The notes under the pieces were generated by a model. That model worked only from the letters and a program-made list of their open reading frames with translations, made no database searches and was not told where the DNA came from. From an uncultured Verrucomicrobiota bacterium (GTDB taxonomy: Bacteria; Verrucomicrobiota; Verrucomicrobiia; Limisphaerales; UBA9464), in contig CAJAHH010000076.1 of NCBI GenBank assembly GCA_903939515.1, positions 52,568-116,567 of the forward strand: a stretch of 64,000 nucleotides of DNA, in the 5' to 3' direction. This document shows positions 8,968 to 18,487 of the stretch, piece by piece; within the stretch, counting starts at the first letter, position 1, and each line of letters starts with the position of its first letter. The translations under genes were made by a program, and so were the position numbers.

Positions 8968-9789
8968 ATGCGCCCGTTCCGGACTGTTGAACTCTCACCC
9001 TCCTTGGCCGAATTCGGCGGCCTTCGATTTGCCACCGTGCATAGCAAGCTGCTGGGCGGTCGGGCGGATGTGACGCTGTGGGCCCCATCGACGCCGAAGC
9101 CGGCAGACTTGCCGTTGGTGATCTTGTTGCACGGGGTCTATGGAAGCCATTGGGCCTGGGCTTTGAAGGGTCGGGTGCATCACACGGCGCGGCGGCTGAT
9201 TGAAGCGGGCGAGATCCCACCCATGGCCTTGGCCATGCCCTCGGATGGATTGCGGGGCGATGGCACGGCCTACGTGCCCTTGGCCTCCGGGAACTACGAG
9301 CGTTGGATCGTCGATGAAGTGCCGCTGGTGGCGCGCGAGGCGGTGCCTGAGGTGACTGAGGCCTCGCCGCAATTCATTTCTGGCTTGTCGATGGGTGGCT
9401 TCGGGGCTCTCCGGTTGGGTGCACGCCATTCCAAGGTTTTCCGAGGCATTTCTGCCCACTCAGCAGCAACCTCGCTGAAGACCTTGTCCCCGTTCCTCGC
9501 GGAGCCCCTGCCGGTGGGCCAATCCACGGTGGAAGAACCGACCGCCCTAGAAGCGCTGGTCCGCAACCGTGCGTCGTTGCCGCCGGTTCGATTCGACTGC
9601 GGGGTGGATGATTTCCTGATTGGCCACAACCGGGACTTGCACGCGGCTTTGGATCAAGCCCAAGTCACCCATGAGTACGAGGAGTTCCCGGGCGGTCATA
9701 CTTGGGAGTACTGGGAGCAAAATGTGGAACACAGCCTGCGATTCTTTGCGCGGATTCTCTCCGGAACGAGCAACGTGCTGTCGATTTGA
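8968..9789 (+). CDS. Alpha/beta hydrolase, esterase D family
   Basis: A 273-residue serine hydrolase. It has an HGVYGSHWAW oxyanion-hole region, the nucleophile elbow SGLSMGGFGALRLG, a catalytic aspartate in FDCGVDDFLIG and a catalytic histidine in FPGGHTWEYW. The order and spacing fit the esterase D / S-formylglutathione hydrolase / antigen 85-like family. No signal peptide is present with the ATG at 8968; a frame open upstream to 8665 overlaps the opposite-strand hydrolase and is not conserved. The substrate (a short-chain acyl ester or thioester) is not determined. It converges on the dciA-like gene with 91 nt between them. Confidence 0.85.
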   Translation: MRPFRTVELSPSLAEFGGLRFATVHSKLLGGRADVTLWAPSTPKPADLPLVILLHGVYGSHWAWALKGRVHHTARRLIEAGEIPPMALAMPSDGLRGDGTAYVPLASGNYERWIVDEVPLVAREAVPEVTEASPQFISGLSMGGFGALRLGARHSKVFRGISAHSAATSLKTLSPFLAEPLPVGQSTVEEPTALEALVRNRASLPPVRFDCGVDDFLIGHNRDLHAALDQAQVTHEYEEFPGGHTWEYWEQNVEHSLRFFARILSGTSNVLSI

Positions 9790-9880
9790 TCGGTGATCGG
9801 TGGTGAGTGCCGCAGGACCCCTCCCGATTTTCAGACAGGCTCTTAGGGCCGCTCGGCCACCGATTCCCGCCGTGGGGCGA

Positions 9881-10324
9881 TTAACCCACCCGGAAGGAGA
9901 TCTTCTGAACGACGGTTTTGCCCAAGGCCGTCTGAAGTCGCTCGAGAATTTCTTGCCGTCGATAGCGGACGATTTCGTTGAGCCAGACGCTGCTATCCAC
10001 GTTCACGAACAAGGTGCCTTTGGCGAAGCCCGCCGGCTGCGCATGGGCCACCAGTGTGGGGTCTATGATCTGGGACCAGATGGTTTGTATTTTGGATTCA
10101 TCGAGCCGTTGCTCCAGTCGGAGGTGGCCCAAGACCCCAGGGAGGATGGTTTCGATGGATTTGGCTGGTGAACTCCAGGCCGTCTCGGCACTGGTGAAAC
10201 CGCGCCCGCGCCACTGATCAATGGTTCTGGACCGGGCCGCTGAGGCCGCTCGACGCCGACGAGCCCGTTCCGCCGGGTCGGCGGGGGGCAACGGAATCTT
10301 TACCGTAGGAGCCTTCGGGCGCAT
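9881..10324 (-). CDS. DUF721/DciA-like protein
   Basis: A 147-residue protein with a basic, Arg-rich N-terminal tail and a C-terminal DUF721 domain: ILPGVLGHLRLEQRLDE, then a segment around WSQIIDPTLVAHAQPAGF, then GTLFVNVDSSVWLNEI and YRRQEILERLQTAL. DUF721 includes DciA, the ancestral loader of the replicative helicase DnaB in bacteria lacking DnaC or DnaI, so a replication-initiation role is plausible by family. The ATG at 10324 is preferred; a TTG four codons upstream is also possible. It is divergent from the PAP2-glycosyltransferase gene across about 63 nt. Confidence 0.8.
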   Translation of the reverse strand: MRPKAPTVKIPLPPADPAERARRRRAASAARSRTIDQWRGRGFTSAETAWSSPAKSIETILPGVLGHLRLEQRLDESKIQTIWSQIIDPTLVAHAQPAGFAKGTLFVNVDSSVWLNEIVRYRRQEILERLQTALGKTVVQKISFRVG

Positions 10325-10387
10325 GACGTCGATCAACGCTGCGGCCGCTCTCGATGACGGTCAAGTCTCTGGCCATCCCCAAGTTGA

Positions 10388-12589
10388 ATGGGCATGGTTT
10401 GGCCAGTGATGGAACTGTTCGCCAGCGGGGAATACACCCTGTTCCAGTGGTTCAACCGCGGGATTGTCAATCCCGTGTTCGATGTGCTGATGCCAATCTT
10501 GAGCGGCAACCCGCTGTTCAAACCCGGTTTGGCTTTCCTCGCCTTGGCTCTGTTTTGGAAGGGGGGGCGTCGAGGAATTTGTTGTGCCTTGATGCTCGCC
10601 GCCACGTTGGCCGTGGGCGAGACCGGAACCGGCATTCTCAAGCGGACCGTGGGTCGACCACGTCCGTATGCAACACATCCGGAGACCCGAATGCTGGCCG
10701 GGAAAGGGTTGAACGGATCCATGCCCAGCGGTCACGCCGCGATCTGGGCCGGGGCGGCTCTAGTGGCTGCGGCCTATTACCCACGCTCACGGAAGGTGAT
10801 GTTTCCGCTGGCTGCGGGCGTCGGGATTTCTCGGATGTATGTCGGCGTTCACTACCCGAGCGACGTTTTGGCGGGTTGGGCTTGGGGCGCCGTGTATGGG
10901 TGGTGTTTGCCAAGGTTCTTCGAGGCGGCGTGGCGAACCGTGGGGTCCCGATGGTTTCCTCTCTGGCACAGCCGCGTTCCGTCGTTGCTTCGGGTGGATG
11001 AGATACCCATTTCGCTGGGCGCCGCTGGCAGCGCTGCCGAGCTCGACGGCCATTGGCGACGCCTAACCTGGATAACTATCGGCGGGCTCTTGGCCGCCCG
11101 CTTCGGATACCTGGCCTCGGCCGTCATCGAATTGTCTGAAGACGAAGCGTACCAGTGGCTCTGGTCGAAGCACCTGGATCTCTCCTATTACAGCAAACCT
11201 CCGTTCATCGCCTATGCGCAATGGATTGGGACCCATTTGTGGGGCGACCGCGAATTGGGAGTGCGATTCCTGGCTCCGGTGCTGTCGGCCGCGACCGCGT
11301 GGGGATTGTCCGGGTTTGTGGCGCGGTTGGCGGGATGGCGCACGGGTTTCTTCCTGGTGGCCGTGCTCACCTCCATGCCGTTGTTGTCCGTCGGATCCAT
11401 CCTCCTGACCGTGGATGCCCTGACTGTGGCCTTCTGTACTCTGGCCATGGTCGCCGGTTGGAAGGCTCTCGAGAAGGATTGTACGGGGTGGTGGGCGGTC
11501 GTCGGGGTGGGGCTGATGGGCACATTCCTGAGCAAGTACTTCTCGCCCTTCCTCATCGTGAGTTTCGCTGCGTTTTTCTGGATTCATCCGCCGGCGAGAC
11601 GGCATCTGCGGCGTCCGGGTCCTTGGCTGGCTCTGGCCATGAACGCGGTGGCGGTCGTGCCGGTGATTTTTTGGAACAGTCGCCACGGTTGGATCACCTT
11701 TATCCACCTCCAGCAACGGGGCAGCTTGGATCAACCGTGGAGTTACCGTCCGCAATTCTTGCCTGAATTTATCGCAGCCACCTTGGGACTCATGAATCCG
11801 GTGTTCTTAGTGGGGGTGGTTCTGGCGCTCGTGGGTTTCTGGCGACTGCGACGCAGTTCGGCGGCAACGGTTGCTCCGAGGGATGAAACCCGTTCGCTGG
11901 CCTTGCGGTATGTGCTGTGCTTTGGCCTGCCTGTGTTTCTCTTCTACCTGGCCTACACGCTTCGATCCCGGGTTCAGCCCAACTGGGTAGCCACCACCTT
12001 TGCGCCGCTGGCCGTGTTCGCCGTCCTCTGGTGGGAGGGGCGGCATCGGGCCGGAAGTCGGATGGGACTGCACCTCCTGCGTTGGGGTGTGGGCATCGGG
12101 TTGCCGCTGGTGGTATTGCTGCACGAAACGAACCTGATCCTGAAGCTCACTGGGCATTCACTGCCGATGGCTATCGAGCCATTGGTGCGCGTGCGGGGCT
12201 ATCGGGAGGCGGCCGCGGTGGTGCGTACCGAGCGGGACAAACTTCTCAAAGAGGGTCACCCCGTGATGGTGGTGACTGATCATTATGGCTGGGCGGGTGA
12301 GCTGAGTTTCTACATGGATGGTCCTGCACCCGTGGTGGCCAAGACTCCGACGGTGACCGTTTTGGAGTCTGAACGGCCCATCAATCAAATTTGGTTTTGG
12401 CCGGAATACCGGTATTCCGGGCGGCCCGGGCTCACGGTCTTATACGTCCACCCCGAAGGGCGCACCGGGTTGGGTGCTTCGTGGGCGGCGCGGTTTGAAA
12501 GCGTCACGGATCTCGGGGTTCGTGATGTTGAAGTTCGAGGGCGTGTTTTTCATCGCCTCCACCTGTACGCGTGCCGCAATCAACGGTGA
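10388..12589 (+). CDS. PAP2 phosphatase fused to an ArnT/GT39-like membrane glycosyltransferase
   Basis: A 733-residue polytopic membrane protein with two fused enzymes. Residues 1-190 are a PAP2 lipid phosphatase with all three motifs: KRTVGRPRP (85-93), PSGH (113-116) and SRMYVGVHYPSD (148-159). After a soluble linker (about 190-225), residues 226-733 form a GT39/ArnT-like transferase with ELSEDEAYQWLWSKHLDLSY (catalytic-type Asp/Glu at 252-253), YYSKPP, and many transmembrane helices. GT39/ArnT enzymes use polyprenyl-phosphate sugars; PAP2 enzymes dephosphorylate polyprenyl diphosphates, so the fusion could couple carrier recycling to sugar transfer to a lipid or protein. The ATG at 10388 is used; M8 is an alternative. 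It overlaps the next gene by 19 nt. Confidence 0.85.
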   Translation: MGMVWPVMELFASGEYTLFQWFNRGIVNPVFDVLMPILSGNPLFKPGLAFLALALFWKGGRRGICCALMLAATLAVGETGTGILKRTVGRPRPYATHPETRMLAGKGLNGSMPSGHAAIWAGAALVAAAYYPRSRKVMFPLAAGVGISRMYVGVHYPSDVLAGWAWGAVYGWCLPRFFEAAWRTVGSRWFPLWHSRVPSLLRVDEIPISLGAAGSAAELDGHWRRLTWITIGGLLAARFGYLASAVIELSEDEAYQWLWSKHLDLSYYSKPPFIAYAQWIGTHLWGDRELGVRFLAPVLSAATAWGLSGFVARLAGWRTGFFLVAVLTSMPLLSVGSILLTVDALTVAFCTLAMVAGWKALEKDCTGWWAVVGVGLMGTFLSKYFSPFLIVSFAAFFWIHPPARRHLRRPGPWLALAMNAVAVVPVIFWNSRHGWITFIHLQQRGSLDQPWSYRPQFLPEFIAATLGLMNPVFLVGVVLALVGFWRLRRSSAATVAPRDETRSLALRYVLCFGLPVFLFYLAYTLRSRVQPNWVATTFAPLAVFAVLWWEGRHRAGSRMGLHLLRWGVGIGLPLVVLLHETNLILKLTGHSLPMAIEPLVRVRGYREAAAVVRTERDKLLKEGHPVMVVTDHYGWAGELSFYMDGPAPVVAKTPTVTVLESERPINQIWFWPEYRYSGRPGLTVLYVHPEGRTGLGASWAARFESVTDLGVRDVEVRGRVFHRLHLYACRNQR

Positions 12590-13467
12590 ACCCATCACCG
12601 GATCCATTACGTCTCAGGGTCCAATTCTGGCCCGTGGCAGACTATGATTTGCGGTCGACCTTGGAATGCGGTCAGGCCTTCCGTTGGATCCGCTCCGGAG
12701 ACGGTTGGGAATCTGTGATCGCAGATCGTTGGGCTCGGGTTGAGCCTGCACCCGGCGGTCTGACGGTGTCTTGGATGGCTGGCACCGAGGAGGCCCCTTG
12801 GCTGCAGCATCATCTGGCGGCCGATGAGGTTCTGGAGCCCATTATCGCCTCCTTTCCGGACGATGCCCCGCTGCGTTCGGCCGTGGCCCGGTGTCGTGGG
12901 CTTCGGTTGCTGCGCCAGGAACCCTGGGAATGCCTGGCCAGTTTCATCTGCTCGTCGACCAAGCAAATCGTCCAAATCCGACAAATTGTGGCGCTCTTGA
13001 GTGAGCGCTGGGGTCACTCGGTGTCGGCTCCGCCTGGGGCGGTTTTGAATCGGGCATTTCCCGCGGCTGCGACGATTGTTTCAGCCGGCGAAGGAGCGCT
13101 CCGGGAGTGCAAGTTGGGGTTTCGCGCCCCGTACGTTTTGGATGCGGCCCGTCGGGTGGTGGAAGGGCGTTTGGATTTAGAGGCGCTGGCGCGTATGGAC
13201 ACTTCGGCCGCCCGGGAAGCGTTGATGGAAATCCACGGCGTGGGCCGCAAGATCGCCGACTGCGTGCTGCTCTTTGCCTATGGACGGCAGGACGCCTTTC
13301 CCATTGATGTGTGGGTCCGGCGGGCGTTGAGCCAATTGTATTTCCCCCGCGCCCGGCGGGTGACCGCGGCCCAATTGGAATCCTTCAGCGAGAGTTATTT
13401 TGGTCCGTATTCGGGCTACGCCCAGCAATACCTCTTCCATTACATCCGGTTGAAAGCGGGACGGTAG
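12571..13467 (+). CDS. DNA glycosylase/AP lyase, OGG1-like
   Basis: Base-excision-repair enzyme probably removing 8-oxoguanine or a similar lesion. The 298-residue protein has the OGG N-terminal domain with LECGQAFRW (31-39), then a helix-hairpin-helix domain MEIHGVGRKIADCVLLFAYG with the Schiff-base lysine K227 and the catalytic aspartate D246 in FPIDVWV. This combination fits bifunctional OGG1-type enzymes rather than AlkA, which lacks the lysine. The start is a GTG at 12571, inside the last 19 nt of the glycosyltransferase gene, so the two are probably translationally coupled. No iron-sulfur cysteine motif is present. Confidence 0.88.
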   Translation: MPQSTVNPSPDPLRLRVQFWPVADYDLRSTLECGQAFRWIRSGDGWESVIADRWARVEPAPGGLTVSWMAGTEEAPWLQHHLAADEVLEPIIASFPDDAPLRSAVARCRGLRLLRQEPWECLASFICSSTKQIVQIRQIVALLSERWGHSVSAPPGAVLNRAFPAAATIVSAGEGALRECKLGFRAPYVLDAARRVVEGRLDLEALARMDTSAAREALMEIHGVGRKIADCVLLFAYGRQDAFPIDVWVRRALSQLYFPRARRVTAAQLESFSESYFGPYSGYAQQYLFHYIRLKAGR

Positions 13468-13672
13468 AGTCGTTCTTCCGGTTGCCCGTGCTTCGTGTTT
13501 CGAGGTGGATGCATGGGAGGTTTTTCCGAAAAACGCTTCACTGACCCATTGCTGTCCGCGTGCCCTCACGTGGCGCTAGCCGGGACGCCGGGATTGTCGA
13601 TAGCGGACGATAGCGTGTTTCTTAGCCTGCTTCCCGCTGGAGAATCCCTTCGGCCCACCCCAGTCTGCCGCG

Positions 13673-14593
13673 ATGTTGGATGCGCTCGTCGAAGAGTTCT
13701 TAATCCACCTGAGTCATGAGCGGGGACTGGCAGCGCATACGGCCCGAACTTATCAGGCGTTGCTTCAGCGATTCACCCAATGGGCAGAGGCCTCAGGGAT
13801 TGCCACTTGGCGCGGCGTGAATGGCGACGTGTTGGTGCGGTACATGGAGCATGAACGCGGCAGGGCTCTGGAAGAACCCAATGCGACGGCCCAATCGCGA
13901 CTCAGCCCGTCGAGCTTGTATTTGCAAATCGCCGCTCTGAGGTCCTTTTTCCGGTTTGCCGATGAGGAGGGCCATGTGTCGGGTAATCCGGCCGAAAATC
14001 TGTCGTTGCCGCGTCGGGGCCGTCGTGTGCCCAAGGCCTTGAGTGAGCCGGAGATTCGGCGAATGTTGGTGGCTCCACTGGAAGCGACCCCGCAGGCGCT
14101 CTGCACCCACGCCATTCTCGAAACAGCCTATGCCAGCGGACTCCGGTTGGCGGAGATCCGGAATTTGCGATTAGAACAACTTCACCTCGAGGCGGGGTTC
14201 CTGATGGTGATTGGTAAGGGAAACAAGGAGCGCGTGGTGCCTGTCGGGGCTGCGGCCGTGACGGCGTTGCAGCGGTACTTAGCGGTCCGGCACACCTTGG
14301 TCCGACCGAAAAGTCCTGGCGTGGTGTTTCTCACCAACCGGGGATCCGCCTTCGCCCCTGTCACACTTTGGAAGCGCATGACCCAGGCGGTTCTGCGGGC
14401 CGGGGTTGAACGCCATGTGACTCCCCACATGCTGAGACATAGTTTCGCCACGCACTTGCTCGCCCATGGGGCGGACCTTCGGGTGATCCAGGAACTCCTG
14501 GGGCATGCCAGCGTCGCCACGACGGAGATTTACACCCACGTGGCGCCTGAGCACCTCAAGACGGTCCACCGGCGGCATCATCCCAGGGCGTGA
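13673..14593 (+). CDS. Tyrosine recombinase, XerC/XerD type
   Basis: A 306-residue site-specific recombinase; length and architecture are those of chromosomal XerC/XerD, which resolve chromosome dimers at dif. An N-terminal SAM-like core-binding domain (about 1-110, ERGLAAHTARTYQALLQRF) precedes the catalytic domain with the full set R158 (SGLRLAEI), K182 (GKGNKER), H252 and R255 (HMLRHSFATHLL), H278 (LLGHASVATT) and the nucleophile Y287 (IYTHV). No dif-like palindrome, attachment site or mobile genes were seen nearby, so this looks like a core gene. The ATG at 13673 is the conserved start. A convergent terminator hairpin follows. Confidence 0.9.
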   Translation: MLDALVEEFLIHLSHERGLAAHTARTYQALLQRFTQWAEASGIATWRGVNGDVLVRYMEHERGRALEEPNATAQSRLSPSSLYLQIAALRSFFRFADEEGHVSGNPAENLSLPRRGRRVPKALSEPEIRRMLVAPLEATPQALCTHAILETAYASGLRLAEIRNLRLEQLHLEAGFLMVIGKGNKERVVPVGAAAVTALQRYLAVRHTLVRPKSPGVVFLTNRGSAFAPVTLWKRMTQAVLRAGVERHVTPHMLRHSFATHLLAHGADLRVIQELLGHASVATTEIYTHVAPEHLKTVHRRHHPRA

Positions 14594-14604
14594 AAACAGG
14601 GCAT

Positions 14605-14646
14605 GAAAAAGGCGACCCAGGCCCGGAGAGTCCGGCGGGTCGCCTT
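14605..14646 (-). terminator. Rho-independent terminator after gap (possibly bidirectional)
   Basis: Arms AAGGCGACCC (14609-14618) and GGGTCGCCTT (14637-14646) form a perfect 10-bp stem, with an inner CCGGA/TCCGG stem (14623-14627, 14631-14635). On the minus strand the hairpin is followed by a T run (complement of the A run at 14605-14610), as expected for gap termination. It lies between the convergent xer and gap genes and may also stop xer transcription. Confidence 0.85.
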
Positions 14647-14691
14647 GAATAAATCGTTCCCGAAGAAATCTCCGGGAAACGCAGGCCTGTA

Positions 14692-15879
<1,188 letters not shown>

Positions 15880-15954
15880 TTATTGAGATCGGTGGTGGCC
15901 GACTGCACCGCTTCGAGACGCCTGAGCGGAATGATTCAATGGGATCGTTCGGGC

Positions 15955-16929
15955 TTAACGTCGACGAACCGCTTCGACGACCTCCGAGAGTTTCACCTCG
16001 GCCCCATTGCGGCGCTTGCTCTCATCGGCGGCCTCCATGAAGGCGAAGAGTTCCAAGGTTTCGTCGATCGGTACCGGGGAGACCTGCGTCTGGAAAAACT
16101 TCACCACCTCGGCCACCATAGGCGCGTACCCATCGAAGCCTCCAACATCGGCGGTGCCGAGGCTTCCGTGAGCCTGGCCCTGATAGCCGTCAACCTCACG
16201 GAAGGTGCCGGTGCGGCCGCCCTTCCAGGTGCCCACGACCTCGATCTTGCCGTCGGCGGTTTTGCCGCGGCGGACCGACTCGCACCCGGTGCCCATGACC
16301 GTAAAGAGCGATTCGCATCCGTGCACCCCATACCAGAAGAGGTCGGGATGGGTCTTCTCCAAGCTGGCCGGACTGCCGCACCAGGCATTGGTCACGATGC
16401 CGATGGATCCCTTGCGGACGGCTTGACTGGTCTTAGCGAAACGCAACGACGAGGAACTGAAGAACGGCGTCTTGGACTCGGAGGCCAGTCGCGCCAGCGT
16501 GTGGACATCGCGCAGGGTTCCAGCCATGGGTTTATCAATGTAAAGCGGTTTGCGAGAGGCAAACACCGGCATTGCCTGGATGACATGAGGCCGTCCATCG
16601 ACGCTGAGCAGCATCACTGCATCGACTTTTGAACACAGATCCTGGATCGAGTCTACGATTTGGACGCCGTACTTTTCTCGCAGGGTGGTGGTGTAGCCTT
16701 CGACCCGGGTGATGCTGGATTCGATGTCGGGACTTCCTCCCTTGAACGCCGCCACGACCTTGGCGCCAGCCACATGACCTTTGGAGGCCGGATCGTTCAG
16801 GATCTCGGTGAAGGCCGTGGCGTGTGACGTGTCCAGTCCGATGAGACCGATCTTCAGGTCGGCAGCCTGCAGCAAGGAGGTCATGGCCAAAAGGAGGATC
16901 ACGGGGCCGAAGACCCGGGGGGATTTCAT
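15955..16929 (-). CDS. Secreted Gfo/Idh/MocA-family oxidoreductase
   Basis: A 324-residue protein with a Sec-type signal peptide (MKSPRVFGPVILLLAMTSLL, cleavage probably after LQAA near residue 23), followed by a Rossmann-like segment LKIGLIGLDTSHATAF in which the usual G-x-G-x-x-G is altered to G-L-D-T-S. The family's E-K-P lysine motif appears as YIDKPMAGTL. A C-terminal Gfo/Idh alpha/beta domain follows (GYAPMVAEVVKFF, TLELFAFMEAADES). Exported members are common in Verrucomicrobia and Planctomycetes and are thought to act on sugars in the periplasm; the substrate and cofactor here are unknown. It is 52 nt downstream of ykgJ on the same strand. Confidence 0.8.
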   Translation of the reverse strand: MKSPRVFGPVILLLAMTSLLQAADLKIGLIGLDTSHATAFTEILNDPASKGHVAGAKVVAAFKGGSPDIESSITRVEGYTTTLREKYGVQIVDSIQDLCSKVDAVMLLSVDGRPHVIQAMPVFASRKPLYIDKPMAGTLRDVHTLARLASESKTPFFSSSSLRFAKTSQAVRKGSIGIVTNAWCGSPASLEKTHPDLFWYGVHGCESLFTVMGTGCESVRRGKTADGKIEVVGTWKGGRTGTFREVDGYQGQAHGSLGTADVGGFDGYAPMVAEVVKFFQTQVSPVPIDETLELFAFMEAADESKRRNGAEVKLSEVVEAVRRR

Positions 16930-16981
16930 GAACCGCTTTCTAGCGTCTTTTCTGCGGCGGGGGAAGGAGGGGTTTGTGAGC

Positions 16982-17383
16982 CTATTCGTGAGGTTCTACG
17001 AGGGCGCGTTCAGCGAACGGGGGTGGCGGGGCGTTGACGCGGCGTTCCCATTCTTCGGCGGTCACCTCCACAGGCTTGGCTCGGCAGACTTTCTCGAAGC
17101 CTGGGAAGTTCCATCGGTTCGGAAAATCGCTGCACTGGTGCGGCTTGACCGGTTGGATGCGGCAATTCCCAACGGCGTCCAAGAAGCTGCAAGACCCGTC
17201 GGATTGATCTAACAAAGCCAATCCGTCGCGTTGGGCATTGAGGCGGGTGTGGCCTTGGATAAATTCTGTCTCGGTGAGTTGCAGGTAGGCAGCGATGCGC
17301 GTGACATCGGCCTCGGTCAAACGGACCTGACCTGGCCAGCGGCAGCAAGCGGTGCATCGATCACATTCCCAGAAGATCGGCAT
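16982..17383 (-). CDS. YkgJ-family cysteine-cluster protein
   Basis: A 133-residue cytoplasmic protein with an N-terminal WECDRCTACCRWPG motif (C7, C10, C13, C14), then CSFLDAVGNCRIQPVKPHQC and a distal FEKVCRAKP cysteine. This arrangement defines the YkgJ/UPF0153 family, inferred to bind zinc or an iron-sulfur cluster; no enzymatic role is established. It starts 2 nt after the tsaB stop codon, so it belongs to the same transcript as tsaB, tsaE and thiL. Confidence 0.85.
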   Translation of the reverse strand: MPIFWECDRCTACCRWPGQVRLTEADVTRIAAYLQLTETEFIQGHTRLNAQRDGLALLDQSDGSCSFLDAVGNCRIQPVKPHQCSDFPNRWNFPGFEKVCRAKPVEVTAEEWERRVNAPPPPFAERALVEPHE

Positions 17384-17385
17384 CG

Positions 17386-18072
17386 TCAGTCGGTGATTCC
17401 CGGGATGACACGGTGAGGCCGTGCCTTCACGAAGGAGACTTCTCGCAGATAGACCGGGGCCAATGTCTCCGGCGGCACTGGATCATTGTTCGCACCCAAT
17501 AGAGCCACGTCGCTCGCCTGCGGAAAGGCCTCAAGCGCATCGGCTCGGGCGGTCAGTTCGCCGGAAGCGGAGGGAAGGCCTCGAATCCAAGTGCCGAGGT
17601 CGGGGCCAAACACGGGTTGCCCGCCGGTGATTCGCTGCAGCAGCAAGTCTGCGGACTCTAGATGCAGGGGGCCTGCCCAGCTCTGTCCATTCCATTCCCG
17701 GACGGCGAATTCCTGGCGCTGGGCGTTGACGCAGAGGACTCGGGGGCCGGCGACCGCCGGGCGCTGCGTTTGGCGTAGCAAGGCTTCAAACGTGTCCACG
17801 GCCACCACGTCGACGCCCGTGGCTAGATGCCATCCTTGGGCCGCTGCAATAGCTAGCCGGATGCCGGTGTAGCTGCCCGGCCCGATGCTAATGGCTAGTC
17901 GCTCGATGGAGGCCCGAGCCACTTGAGCTTCGGCAAGGGCTTGTTCGATCATGTGGAAGACCGGGGTGGTTCGGCCACGGTCATGAAACACCTGACTGAG
18001 CACCCGCTGGCACCCGTCGCTAATGGCCACCGAGCGGCGGTCACTGGTGAATTCAAAGGCCAGGCAGATCAT
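17386..18072 (-). CDS. tsaB: tRNA threonylcarbamoyladenosine biosynthesis protein TsaB
   Basis: Partner of TsaD in the complex that installs N6-threonylcarbamoyladenosine at A37 of ANN-decoding tRNAs. The 228-residue actin-like (ASKHA-fold) protein has the diagnostic AISIGPGSYTGIRLAIAAAQ segment (about 61-80) and a conserved AVDTFEAL. The start MICLAFEF at 18072 matches the family N-terminus; an ATG at 18096 would add 8 residues. It overlaps the end of tsaE by 20 nt on the same strand, which fits the functional partnership. Confidence 0.9.
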   Translation of the reverse strand: MICLAFEFTSDRRSVAISDGCQRVLSQVFHDRGRTTPVFHMIEQALAEAQVARASIERLAISIGPGSYTGIRLAIAAAQGWHLATGVDVVAVDTFEALLRQTQRPAVAGPRVLCVNAQRQEFAVREWNGQSWAGPLHLESADLLLQRITGGQPVFGPDLGTWIRGLPSASGELTARADALEAFPQASDVALLGANNDPVPPETLAPVYLREVSFVKARPHRVIPGITD

Positions 18073-18487
18073 AGGTAATTTCACGGGTCGATTCATCGAC
18101 CCAGCGCAAGGAGATCCGGTGGAGCGACGGCAGGAATGGGACCAGGCTATCGATTCGCGAAAACCACTCGATAATGGAGACAGCGTCGATGGGGTTCAGG
18201 CAGGCGTCGAGTCCGGCCGAGTGCAGATCCTCGGCCGATCCCAGTCGGTACAGGTCGAGGTGTTGGATCGGCAAACGTCCTCCGCGGTATTCGTGGACGA
18301 GCGCAAAGGTTGGGGAATGAGCTCGGGATCCGCAGCCCAAGCCTCGAACGAAACCACGAACGAAGGCCGTCTTGCCGGCACCCAGATCACCATCGAGGCC
18401 TACGACCCAGCCGGCCTGGGCCGCACGCCCCACCTGTTCGCCAAGAGCCTCGGTTTGCTCCGGGGATGTGGTGCGCACGGTCGGCAT
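18053..18487 (-). CDS. tsaE: tRNA threonylcarbamoyladenosine biosynthesis ATPase TsaE
   Basis: P-loop ATPase that supports the TsaB-TsaD complex in t6A37 synthesis. The 144-residue protein has a Walker A motif GDLGAGKT (33-40) followed by AFVRGFVRGLGCGSRAHSPT, with the S-P-T switch, and YRGGRLPIQHLDLYRL, all typical of TsaE/YjeE. The ATG at 18487 overlaps the TGA of thiL by one base (TGATG on the minus strand). It is followed at once by tsaB, so the two t6A genes are coupled. Confidence 0.93.
   Translation of the reverse strand: MPTVRTTSPEQTEALGEQVGRAAQAGWVVGLDGDLGAGKTAFVRGFVRGLGCGSRAHSPTFALVHEYRGGRLPIQHLDLYRLGSAEDLHSAGLDACLNPIDAVSIIEWFSRIDSLVPFLPSLHRISLRWVDESTREITYDLPGL

Noticed and set aside
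9958..13611. 16-nt match GTCGATAGCGGACGAT in the dciA-like gene and near 13596-13611
   Set aside because: A 16-nt identity between two places in 64 kb is about what chance allows; no boundaries, target-site duplications or further copies were seen.
13598..13615. CGATAGCG repeated twice with a 2-nt gap upstream of the xer gene
   Set aside because: Too short, not symmetric like a dif or recombination site, and not repeated elsewhere nearby.
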